A stretch of 26,516 nt of DNA from positions 43,271 through 69,786 of the forward strand of contig CAUDNR010004081.1 of NCBI GenBank assembly GCA_958430865.1. The letters run 5' to 3'. The notes beneath the pieces were generated by a model. That model was not told where the DNA came from and did no database searches. It saw only the letters and a program-made list of their open reading frames with translations. This stretch comes from Entrophospora sp. SA101. Taxonomy: Eukaryota > Glomeromycota > Glomeromycetes > Entrophosporales > Entrophosporaceae. Position numbers and translations under genes: made by a program. Of the stretch, positions 9,148 to 18,054 are shown piece after piece (position 1 is the first letter of the stretch; each line of letters opens with the position of its first letter).

Positions 9148-10552
9148 CATCATCATCATCATCATCAACATAATAAATATAAATTATTTTGCCATCAAAA
9201 ATAATAAAACACTTTCCATAATATTTTCACATCTTAGATCATAGTGCATAATATCACATCCATGCAAAAATAAAAGTCCACAAGATATACCAACAGCAAT
9301 TTTTAATTTAAGAGGCCAACTCATATTAAATTTTTCATAAAATTCTTTCAAATTTCCTTTCTCAACCCATTCGTAAACTAAAACATTTTGTGTTGTTGTT
9401 ATACTTGAATTTGTTGAATTGTGATAATTCCAATCTTTAACAACCGAAAGTGCATAGAATTTTAAAATATTTGGACAATTATTTAATTTGGGGAGTAGAA
9501 TAAGATTATCAAAAAATTTTTGTGGCTGTTGCTCATATCTTTTACATGCAACTAGAATACTTTTTGTTTTCTTCTTTTTTTCAATACCACTGCCACCACC
9601 ACTTGACAGCCACTTTCTAACTTTAACATTGCCAGCACCACCATATTGATCTTTCCTCACAAATTGATTGTATATATTTATTAATTCATCAGATGGAATC
9701 TCTTTGACTTTCATTTCATTTGAATTATTTGTATTATTATTTTCATTCAAGTGTGCTTTGACTAATATGGTTTCTTCGAAAATTGGGTTAACTAGAAATT
9801 TTGATACTGTTATAGATCCTTCAGCTCTTTCAAGAAACTAATAAAAAAATGATATTATATTTTTAAAAAAATTAAATTAATAGTTTACATATGGAGTATA
9901 TTTATTAATTTACCTTAGTAATTATTGAAATATCATGTTCTACAGCTTTTAAATCTTTCTTTTTTTGTGTTACAAAATCAAAAGGCTTCTCCAACTTTAA
10001 GTCTGATAAAACTTTATCAAATTCTTTTGTGACTCTTTCAAAACGTCTTTTAATAATGTTAGTAGTTCTAAATTTATGTAAATTCCAAAGAAATGACAAA
10101 TCGGTAATTAATTGTTGTGATTTCTTTAAAGCTGCAATTAGACTTAATAAATTATTATAGTAATTTTGATCTAGCAATAAAACCATCAACATCATATTGT
10201 TACTGTTGTTGTTGTTGTTGTTGTTATTATTATTATTATAAGTTTTGTGTGCTTTTAAAATTTTCTTCATAGGCATTTCAATAAATTCAACTCTATCGAT
10301 TAAACAATTACAAATCTTTTTGCTGTATTGTGCAAACTCAAATGAATTGTAATTTTTTTTGATTAATTCCATAATGGTATTTGTCAAGATATCATATGGT
10401 TTTGAAAGTTCTCCGATAACAGCATGACCACCTAATGAATCAGTCGCAATTCTTAATTTTTTTAACTTATCGTCATTGAGATTATTAGATACTTTATTTT
10501 CTAATCCTTCTTCGTCGGTACTAATTTGTAATTCTGTTTCTAAAACTGACAT
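7702..10552 (-). CDS. MLKL-like protein: helical N-domain, pseudokinase, Sel1 repeats
   Basis: I assemble five exons, complement(join(7702..8561, 8653..8816, 8932..9101, 9211..9837, 9914..10552)). They are joined in phase by GT-AG introns of 91, 115, 109 and 76 bp and give 819 residues. Residues 1 to about 240 are mostly helical, with LIAALKKSQQLITDLSFLWN, a RRFERVTKEFDKVLSDLKLE segment and ITKFLERAEGSI across the first splice. I associate this pattern with the MLKL N-terminal/HeLo-like four-helix bundle. A kinase domain follows: VACK lysine K312, catalytic loop H411-Y412-D413 (HRD replaced) with N418, and N433-F434-R435 where DFG should be. APE is at 458-460 and an FGMLLWEL helix begins at 480. 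The Gly-rich loop is not recognisable. Loss of the DFG aspartate predicts a pseudokinase. Residues 535-630 are an acidic linker. Residues 633-819 hold Sel1-like repeats (AIDLFKLAADQGIPDAQFSY; AIQYLKLAALKNHQDA) split by 20 serines at 724-743. The donor of the third exon pair (GTTTTA at 9210) is the weakest splice call. Confidence 0.8.
7933..7992 (-). repeat. AGC/AGT microsatellite encoding 20 serines
   Basis: Twenty consecutive serine codons (AGC and AGT mixed, minus strand) lie inside the Sel1-repeat region of the pseudokinase gene, flanked by GGGCG and RNPL. Six AGC in a row show slippage expansion. The run separates two Sel1-like blocks and would form a flexible linker. Confidence 0.9.
9105..9166. 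repeat. (TTA)n then (TCA)n microsatellite in an intron
   Basis: About 14 TTA units followed by about 6 TCA units fill most of the 109-bp intron (9102-9210) of the minus-strand pseudokinase gene. On the sense strand this is purine-rich next to the acceptor, so repeat length could affect splicing. It is also likely to be polymorphic. Confidence 0.85.
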
Positions 10553-10594
10553 GATTTTTATAATTATTTAAAGAAATATATTTCTAACAGTTTT

Positions 10595-10599
10595 ATTGG
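10595..10599 (-). promoter_or_regulatory. CCAAT box upstream of the pseudokinase gene
   Basis: On the minus strand CCAAT lies 43 bp upstream of the ATG at 10552, next to a 10-bp palindrome GTTGATCAAC at 10611-10620. A five-base match is weak evidence. Only its position makes it worth noting. Confidence 0.25.
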
Positions 10600-10776
10600 C
10601 TAGATTCTGCGTTGATCAACGTATAAAATTTTAATCTTAAAAATAATAACAATGATAACAAAATAAATGATTTTCAATGTGCTCAAATTCTGTAAATTGT
10701 CACGCCGCATAATAATTATTGCCCTTTTTTTACATATACTAAACCTTGTATTTTGTTTTGGACAATGAATATATGA

Positions 10777-10806
10777 GTGTGTGCGTGTGTGCGCGCATGC
10801 ACATAT
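10777..10806. other. 30-bp alternating purine-pyrimidine tract
   Basis: Starting at G10777 the sequence alternates purine and pyrimidine for 30 bases without a break (GTGTGTGCGTGTGTGCGCGC, then ATGCACATAT). Uninterrupted GT/GC alternation is the classical Z-DNA-prone pattern. It lies 225 bp upstream of the pseudokinase start codon. Confidence 0.85.
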
Positions 10807-11021
10807 TTGAGATAAAGTTCAAAAAAAAAAAGAAAAGAAAGATTATTTACTGCGTAAAGCATTTGAAGTCTGTAGAAAATATATGCGCGAGATAATCACT
10901 TTAAATATTTATAGATATGTAAATTATTATAACTTTTTTATTTTATTCAAGGATTTCACTTGCCAACGCATCTTCTATTGATTTGACTGGGTAATATTAA
11001 TATTATTTAAATTAATAAAAT

Positions 11022-11082
11022 ACAGCCGAACCTCGTTATAACGAACATATGAATTTGGCCTCAATTGTCCGTTATAACAAGG
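11022..11082. mobile_element. Short inverted-repeat element (CGTTATAACG type)
   Basis: TACAGCCGAACCTCGTTATAACGAAC is followed about 20 bp later by GTCCGTTATAACAAGG. The 16-base arms (11031-11046 and 11067-11082) pair with two mismatches, and a TA precedes the CAG end. It resembles the elements at 4211-4297 and 16013-16085 and, from memory, Tc1/mariner (pogo/Tigger-like) ends. The right outer end is missing or diverged. Confidence 0.5.
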
Positions 11083-11546
11083 AAAATAATAACAAATAAA
11101 TAATATTAATATAATCCAGTGTTATCACTAATTTGTAAAACAAGAAGTCGTTTTTCCTTGGTTTAGGTTTTTAGAACATATAAATTAATTTTTTTCTTTA
11201 ATGTATGGAAAATATAAGGTGAAGGACGTGACTTTTTTAATGTTGCTTTAGATCAGCCGTTATTTGGAACTTTTTAAGGTATCAAATTCTTTGGCTAAAT
11301 CAATATTTTTTTTTGTTCGGTTCTTGTTTTAATAAACTTTTGTACAAAGTAATATGGATTCGTTTTTTTGGTTCATATTAGAATTAGGAAAATTGTTTAT
11401 ATGTTTCAAACTCAATAATTTTACTTGGATAATGAATTTTATTTATGATTTTAGAAATTTTATTGTTTAATATTAGAAAGATCTGTCAACGAGACTAGTA
11501 GAATATATATATATATATTATAACCACTATTATTATTGTTGCTGTT

Positions 11547-11940
11547 CTAAACTGTTTTAGATTCATTTTGACCTTCAAGTTCTTCTGGATACTAAAAAAT
11601 AATAATAATCGATTAATTTATCCTCAACCATCTCCCCGACAAATATGTAATTAACGCTAGGTAATGCTCTTACACATTTAAATACACCATCAACAAAAAT
11701 TTGAGGATATTTTCCAGCTTTACTTTTTTTTTTCGAATATTTTGATGCTTCTTCATTTGATGGATATATCAACAAGATGATAAATAATTTAAAATATTCT
11801 CTGCTAGAGTTTGGTTACTTTGGGTCTAAGTAAAATAAATAATCAATTAATCAATTGGTGTTATTTTATTAATTAGAAAAAAATAATTGCGCCTGTCTGT
11901 CTCCGGAAACACTTGGATAGTATACTTTAACTTTTCCTGA
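11547..11940 (-). pseudogene. SH3BGRL/thioredoxin-fold coding fragments
   Basis: Three minus-strand coding pieces in order match the SH3BGRL/glutaredoxin-like fold. The first, at 11887-11940, reads GKVKVYYPSVSGDRQ, the beta-strand-plus-SVSG opening of that family. The second, at about 11640-11806, reads NEEASKYSKKKSKAGKYPQI, then FVDGVFK, with the cis-proline and FVDG typical of the fold. The third, at 11547-11588, reads YPEELEGQNESKTV up to a TAG. A TTTTTTAG acceptor precedes the last piece, but I find no good donor for the first junction and no in-frame ATG. Either an intron is non-canonical, a start exon lies elsewhere, or the gene is dead. These small proteins are cytosolic and redox-like in fold, usually without an active CxxC. 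The family call is reasonably firm; the gene's integrity is not. Confidence 0.5.
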
Positions 11941-12887
11941 TAAAAATATTGCGCGTTATGAGTTCGCTTGCTAATGTTGTGTGTTACTAGGTAACCTGAA
12001 TTCTTTTTCGTTGTTACTTGACAAGTTGGTTCTCATCCAACCAACCACGGGTCGGTGGCCGTGATCGTAATCATAGACAGGTAATTCTCGTTATTGTTGA
12101 TCATGGAAATTGCACATTTTTCATGGATAAATGGACGAGTTTCTCGGTAAGCAGTAATCATAATGAGCTCCGTTATAAAAGGTATATGCATATGCATTTA
12201 TTATAAACCATATTTAATTATTTTCATAGAACATTATTAGTAACACCTTTCACTACAGATTTATCAAAACTATTTGTAGATGTTTGGATGAAAAATCAAA
12301 AATCATCACTACTATTCACATCATATTAATATTATTATTAGATTTCATAAAATGAAAAAAATTCAAAACGCATTTGAATTGTCTTTAGTGCCTGACTTTG
12401 AAATACACATAAACATACAAGTTGTGCTAACTTGATGTTTTTTCGAATTTTGGCCGAGGTTAACTTATGTGTAATAATAATACACAATAATATTATTATT
12501 ATTAATGAAACAAAAATACACTCGAGTTGTCTTTATTGAAACGATATTGGTTGATCAATATTGGTACGTAGAACAACCGTTACATAGCACATAATACAGG
12601 ATTTGGTACTGATTTTTGTAAACTTTAATTTTGAAGATTTATAACTAGAGTTTGGGTGATGATAAAGTTGTTCTTTAAATAATGCAATTTTATACTTCAA
12701 TTTTCGAGATTTATATTTAATCAATTAATCCTGTCAAAGAAAAACTTAAATAAACTTAATTGTAAAGTGAAAAAATGTGAATTACGAATAATATTACGAG
12801 GAAATAGTTTGTTACACGCAAAATTATTCTCAAAAAAAATTTTTTACTTTCTATTCATTAAAACACCAAGTCAAATTTATTTATATA
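11941..12887. other. Intergenic stretch containing repeat B copy 1
   Basis: No gene is supported. A less AT-biased open piece at 12021-12080 (SWFSSNQPRVGGRDRNHRQ) ends at CAG|GTAATT, a good donor, and could be an orphan exon. The rest holds the repeat at about 12350-12745 and the promoter side of the kinase gene, which has a TATATAA at 12880 just before its ATG. Confidence 0.5.
12350..12745 (+). repeat. Dispersed repeat B, copy 1
   Basis: This about 400-bp block occurs inverted at 18880-19215 and, partly, in direct orientation at 21180-21450. Shared phrases include TGTCTTTAGTGCC-GA-TTTGAAA, GGTTGATCAATATTGGTACG, CTTTAATTTTGAAG, GTTCTTTAAATAATGCAA and TTAATCCTGTCA-AGAAAAACTT. It has no coding capacity and sits immediately upstream of a kinase gene, as does copy 3. 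It may be a non-autonomous transposon or simply a duplicated promoter flank. Confidence 0.75.
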
Positions 12888-14515
12888 ATGTCACATTATA
12901 AATTATTATCATCGTTATCACAAGAAAGAAAGGGATTTGTATACAAAATTTATAAGGAAATGGAGAATAATGAAATAGTTAATTCTGATAGAGGAAGTAG
13001 AAAAGATTATTTTTTTTCATTAGTTGAAAAAAACAAGGAGCTTTCTGAAAATGAAAAAGAATATTGTAAGGAAGAGTTATTTATTGGTTTGAATTAAATA
13101 ATGTAACATATAAAAAAGGCAAACCAAAAGAATGTAACAGCTGTAAATTGATAAGATATTCTGATAGATTCTGTGAAGGTTGTATTAGTTTACAATTGCA
13201 GAGTCTTTTCACTACTTGGACTTCTGGAAATAACATAATTGATGATTTTATTCAACAATGTCAAATGAAATCATCTCTACCAGAATATATTTTAGAATGG
13301 ATACCTTTTGAGCAATTTGAAAAAGTAAAAAAGTTGACTGAAGGTGGATTTAGTTCAATTTATAAAGCTACATGGACAAGAGGAATGATTGATGATCATG
13401 ATGAAACTAAAATGGAATTTCATTATTTTGGAAGGCAAGATGTAATATTAAAAAGTTTAAATAATTCAAGTAATCCAGGAAAAGCCTTTTTTAATGAGGT
13501 TGGTAGTTTTTATTTAAATCAAAAATAAATAATACTGTATTATATATAATGCTGATTGATTTATATTTATTTTCAGGCAGTGAATTATTGTAAAATTAAA
13601 GCATCGCTGATTGTTCAGTGTTATGGTATAACTAAATTCCCAGATAATGGAAATTATGCAATAGTTTTAAATTATTTTCCAGAAGGAAATTTAAGGGGTT
13701 ATTTGCAAAAACATCATTTAAATTTAACTTTAAAAGACAGAATTGTAATCTTTTATTACTTATGTAATGCATTATATCAAATACATTACAAAAATTTAAT
13801 TCATTGTGATTTACATAGCGGTAATATATTATTGCAAGGAGGTAATTGTTATATTACAGATTTGGGATTATGTGGACCAGCTGATGAAAATTCACCAAAT
13901 AAAATCTATGGAATTGTATCATATATTGCACCCGAACTATTTGGAGGCAAAAAGAACACAAAAGAATCAGATATCTATAGTGTTGGGATGTTAATGTGGG
14001 AAATATTTGCAGGTCATCCACCGTTTGACAATAGAGCTCATAATCATGACTTAATTTTTGACATATGTGGAGGTTTACGACCACCAATATTATCTGAAAT
14101 GCCTGATGATTATGTACAAATGATGCAGAGGTGTTGGGATGTGGATCCATCAAAAAGACCAACTAGTATAGAGCTTTATGTTTTTTCTGTAAACAAACGT
14201 AAGGAAGTTTTTGATAATAATAATGATAATAATAGTGTTGGAAGTAGCATCAGTAGTAGCAATAATAATAGTAATAATAGTAATAAAAGTAATAGTAAGA
14301 ATAATAGTTTAATAAAAAGATTATTCAAAATTAAAAATAATGATGGTAGCAGCAGCAGTAGTGGTGGTAGTGATTCGCAACAAGTATACAAATCACATCC
14401 ATATGCATATCATACAAGTAGAATATTAGATGAAGATATTGCTAAATTTAAAAGCTTAAAAGGTTATGCAAGTAATGATAGTTCGTTAAATAATTTTGAT
14501 TTTAACTCTCTCTAA
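12888..14515 (+). CDS. Zinc-ribbon protein kinase, frameshifted first exon
   Basis: Exon 1 starts at ATG 12888 (MSHYKLLSSLSQERKGFVYK). A one-base loss near 13077 leads to TAA at 13095, while frame +2 continues as FELNNVTYKKGKPKECNSCK, a CxxC...CEGC zinc ribbon and WTSGN. An intron at 13499-13576 (78 bp, GTTGGT...TTTCAG) joins NE to AVNYCKIKAS. Exon 2 runs from 13577 to TAA 14513. Kinase landmarks: TEGGFSSIYKA Gly-loop (about 13338), lysine in VILKSL (about 13455), HCDLHSGNIL catalytic loop (His codon 13802), DLG (13859), APEL (about 13930) and RCWDVDPSKRP. All key residues are present, with HRD changed to HCD and DFG to DLG, so activity is plausible. The tail from about 14206 is Asn/Ser-rich and low complexity. 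Initiation at ATG 13265 would give an intact 390-residue kinase without the zinc ribbon. The style is that of the large TKL-like kinase family of Rhizophagus (recalled, not searched). Substrate is unknown. Confidence 0.75.
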
Positions 14516-15666
14516 AATTTTAACAAAGGTGAATGAAAATTTCATTATTGATTACTATCCGTTGTTTTCTTAATTAATTAATAAACATTAGATTCTAGTA
14601 ATAATAGTAAAAGAAAGAATTGATGAACGACTAATTTAATTTCTAATATAGATTTTTTTATTCATTATAATTATTTATCTTTTCATTTTATCTTTATTTT
14701 ATTTCTTAAAGCTAAATTATTCTGAAATAATAAATTTTTTGATTTTTGTTAAATGTTAATATTGTGAGGTTCTGATTATTCCGATTATTTAACAAGTATA
14801 GCTTAACTTTGGGCTACTCTTGTCAGTTAATTGTAAACAACTCACAATAATTCGGTGCTTGTCAATTAATTATATCGAATATATTTATATGGTTTTTTGT
14901 AAGCTTTATATTTCATTTAGTCTTTAAAGCAATTTTACTTGCGTCAAGTATTCTTGCTTGTGTCATTTTGACTTAATGAATAGTTTTACAATTCTGATAA
15001 ACATTTCGTCAAAACAAATGGCAACAAGGGAAATATACAATAAAATAACATTATATATGTATATACAAACAATTCAACAAATATTATATATCAGTATCAT
15101 GTTCACGATCAATAGTAATAATAGCTTCTTGGATGTTTGGCCAGCCAAAAAAAAAAAAAAGGCCAAACAACCAAAACCAGACAAATCACAAATGCCAAAC
15201 TGATAAAGATTTCGGATAATTTCCTAGTTGTTGCAATTTATCTACTATGCATGTTTAACATATATTTAAATTCTCATTTAAACTTTCTTCAAGTGTATTT
15301 TTTTAATTTCTTCAGAAATGACAACAACGACGACAATAACTTACTCTTGTCCAATGGTTGAAACAAAGAATCTATCCGTTAACAGAAGAAAAATCACTGA
15401 ACACCTACAATTATCTTTACTCGACTAATAATTGTAACAATATTAATTAATATATATGTGCATGTACATACAGTATATATATAATTTTAAAAAAATTAAA
15501 AAATGCTAATAAATAAGTAACAACCACAAATATCACTAGATATGAATTGGTTGACCTAATACCAATGGATTGAATTAAGCTTGGCAGAAAAACTAAACAA
15601 TCTTTCAGAAAAGCAACCAATGATTATGGAGATGATTATCTCAAAATACACGAACAACACAAGAAT
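14516..15666. other. 3' flank of the kinase gene with repeat C
   Basis: No gene is supported. Segments at about 14790-14870 and 14885-15020 recur elsewhere (20280-20580 and 22740-22830). A short frame around 15120-15200 is driven by a 14-base poly-A and a KPKPDK-like stretch and does not look coding. Confidence 0.5.
14790..15020 (+). repeat. Dispersed repeat C, copy 1
   Basis: The first half (CTTAACTTTGGGCTACTCTT, then GTCAGTTAATTGTAAACAA) is found inverted at about 20505-20575 and direct at about 22738-22815. The second half (TTTAAAGCAATTTTACTTG... TAGTTTTACAATTCTGATAA... CATTTCGTCA) is found direct at about 20325-20415. The two halves have opposite relative orientation in the 20.3-20.6 kb copy, so the element was rearranged or is composite. 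Confidence 0.7.
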
Positions 15667-15969
15667 ATACATGGGTTGGTAATTGCCTAATTACCGTAAA
15701 TACGTAATTCGTAATTGTCGTAATTAATTAGCACTTTCCCTCTTTAAAAACGTAATTACGAAATTAGTTACGGGTGACGAAATTAATTATCGTTTTCTAT
15801 ACAAACTGTCGTTAACCCTATACTGGTTAACAAACATCAAAAACTTTGCTTTATACTAAAGCAAATTATACATGGGATAGTACCGTAAATACGTAATACG
15901 TAATTAATTACACTTTTCTTCTCTAAAAACCTAATTACGAAATTAATTACGAATGACGAAACTAATTAT
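15667..15969 (+). repeat. Direct repeat pair rich in TACGTAATTACG
   Basis: Copy 1 (15667-15790) and copy 2 (15868-15969) align through ATACATGGG, TACCGTAAATACGTAAT-CGTAATT, a CTTT-AAAAACGTAATTACGAAATTA block and GACGAAA-TAATTA. Each copy is internally rich in near-palindromic CGTAATTACG words, so each can fold back on itself. Between them lies a 77-bp unrelated spacer. No coding potential. It is probably a pair of MITE-like insertions. Confidence 0.75.
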
Positions 15970-16012
15970 GAACAACAACAAATTAATTATTGGAAATATC
16001 ATAATACAAGTC

Positions 16013-16085
16013 ACTCCCGTTATAACAACACTCTCCGTACAAGCAAAAAATGTCAGTATAACGAGATTGTCATTATAACGGGAGT
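16013..16085. mobile_element. Short inverted-repeat element (CCCGTTATAA type)
   Basis: The perfect 13-bp arms ACTCCCGTTATAA (16013-16025) and TTATAACGGGAGT (16073-16085) enclose a 47-bp core that carries another arm-like GTATAACGAGATTG. The CGTTATAACG theme is shared with 11022-11082 and, more loosely, 4211-4297. It is likely a deleted, non-autonomous DNA-transposon remnant. Confidence 0.6.
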
Positions 16086-17098
16086 TCATATAGAAGTCAT
16101 ACGAGAATAAAAATAATTGTCATGTGATTTTATAATTTTTTTTACATGCTTTTATTTATACATTCGCTGGGTCAAATTTGACCAGCATTATACGGAAGTG
16201 TTACTAGAATTTTCCATGATGCTGGTCAATTTTGATCCCGGACTAAGCCTATTGTTGTTGTATAACTCAATTTTCCTCCAATTTTTTTTCCAGTTTATAT
16301 TCACAGTGTTCCAATATCATTAATTTTTTATATCATGTATATCCACAAGGACATGCAGATTAAGGTTTCTGGTCAAAACTAGACAAAAGTAATTTAGGAT
16401 TTGACTTCACAGGCGAAATTGTCCAAAGTATTTTCGGCTCCTAAAGTGCCCAAAGTATTTTTGGGGCTACTGTATATTTTATTTAAAATAGAGGCAAAAT
16501 GTAAATACATATTTCATCTGTTTGTTCCAAAAATCCAAACTCCGTGACACAAAAATAGATATCAATCAATCAATCATAATATTGCAGTATTATTATTATC
16601 CAGCACTTCTTGTGTAATGGAGAATTAAACCATTATCGCCATCTAATGGCGGAATCACCATTATTAAAAATATTAAGGTGTTACGAAATAAAATAAATAA
16701 TAATAATAATAATAATAATAAATTTATAAAACAATAAAATAGATTAATACGGAATTAGAAAGCTTCGGCCAACGAATCGGCATTAAATCCTAATTCCGGT
16801 AACAATACGGAAGAATGATTTTTTAAATGATTTTTAAAATTTTAATCTTTTAAAGTAAATGCATGTTTTATTTGCTTAATTTGTCTCAACTGTAAAAATT
16901 ATATTATCGATGAAGCTACAAATAGCCAATATAAATGTTGAAGAGCCAAAACATGGAAAATATTTGAAATGAAATTTTATTAAGTCTAAATATATTATTT
17001 TGTGTTTCCACTTGTTTTCATAAAAAAAAAAAGGTATCGGAAAAAAAAATTTTTTTTTGACAAATTATATAATAAAAAATACAAATAAAATTTTAGAG
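16086..17098. other. Gene-free stretch upstream of the truncated kinase
   Basis: No gene is supported. A (TAA)n microsatellite lies at about 16692-16722 and a 9-bp inverted repeat CGGAATTAG/CTAATTCCG at 16750-16798. A 6-bp hairpin CGCCAT-CTA-ATGGCG is at 16637-16651. The 17030-17060 A and T runs precede the kinase start. Confidence 0.5.
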
Positions 17099-18054
17099 AT
17101 GGAAAACACTTTAAATGAAAATAAACATCATGACGATACTTCTACTGACAAAAATGATGATGATGAATATTCGAAGGAAAGAAAAGAAATGTATGGGAAA
17201 TGTCCAACTTGCAATAGATATAATACTGAGTGGGTATGGTGTCAATCATGTGATCCAAAGCTATTGACTGAAGGATGGACGAGTGGCAATGAAACATTAG
17301 ATGAGTTGATAAAAAGTACACAACTTAAAGCAAGAACTTATCATAATGGTGATCATCTTCAATGGATTCCTTATGATGATTTCAGAGATATTAAAAAGAT
17401 AGGTGAAGGTGGGTTTGCAACTGTATACAAAGCTAATTGGTTAAATGGTTATAAATATGCTGATGGAAATAAAAGAATTAGTGAAGATAAGCTCATGGCA
17501 TTAAAAAAACTACATAATTCACAGAATATTTCTGGTGAATTTCTTGATGAGGTAAATTATTTTATATTTATTTTTAAAATATTATTAATTATTATGGTTG
17601 TAATTAAATATTTTATTTGTTATTTTAGTTCAAAAATTGTATGAAGTTTCATGGTAGTTTTGATATAATTAAAATTTATGGAGTAACACAAGATCCAGCT
17701 ACAAAAGAATATATAATTGTAATGAATTATATGGAAGATGGAAGTCTTCAAAATTATTTAACTAAAAATTTTGAAAATTTAAAATGGAAAAATAAAATTT
17801 ATATTCTTAGACAAATTATTGCAGGTTTAAAAGACATTCATAAAGAAGAAATTATTCATCGTGATCTACATAGTGGTAATATTCTTCAATCTAAAAATCA
17901 ATGGTCATATATTACGGATTTAGGATTGTCATGCCCAGCTAGTCAAACATCTTTCATATTGACAGTGGCTCTCCGTGTCAAGCTATATTTATTCAAAAAA
18001 CAGCATTACTTTTTACTTCAAAGCCAAGATTTTTTACCAATATTACCTTTATAA
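17099..18054 (+). pseudogene. Zinc-ribbon protein kinase truncated after DLG
   Basis: ATG 17099 opens a 292-codon frame in two exons, 17099-17551 and 17629-18054, joined in phase by a 77-bp intron (GTAAAT...TTTTAG). Residues 35-51 form a C-x2-C-x9-C-x2-C zinc ribbon (CPTCNRYNTEWVWCQSC), followed by TEGWTSGN. Kinase motifs are canonical: GEGGF at 102-106, lysine K136 in ALKK, HRD at 228-230 with DLHSGNIL, and DLG at 248-250. After about residue 255 (CPASQTSF) the sequence turns into an unrelated basic tail ending at TAA 18052. There is no activation segment, APE or C-lobe, and none appears in the next several hundred bases. The protein should be inactive as a kinase, though it could act as a dominant regulator if expressed. 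It belongs to the same family as the 12888-14515 gene but is clearly a separate member. Confidence 0.75.

Larger units (their letters stand above)
10553..11546. other. Upstream region of the pseudokinase gene, no gene
   Basis: No gene is supported between the start of the minus-strand pseudokinase gene and the SH3BGRL-like fragments. It holds a 30-bp alternating purine-pyrimidine tract (10777-10806), a short inverted-repeat element (11022-11082) and a TA run near 11504-11518. Confidence 0.6.

Noticed and set aside
12018..12206. Short plus-strand frame containing SWFSSNQPRVGGRDRNHRQ
   Set aside because: It has a good splice donor but no start, no partner exon and no recognised domain; kept only as a note in the intergenic entry.
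13499..13576. Reading through the intron as coding sequence in the 12888 kinase
   Set aside because: The stop in the GTTGGT... segment and the clean TTTCAG acceptor restoring NE-AVNYCKIKAS fit an intron better.
14176..14391. Minus-strand leucine-rich open frame
   Set aside because: It is the antisense of the Asn/Ser codon runs in the kinase tail; the composition is fully explained by that.
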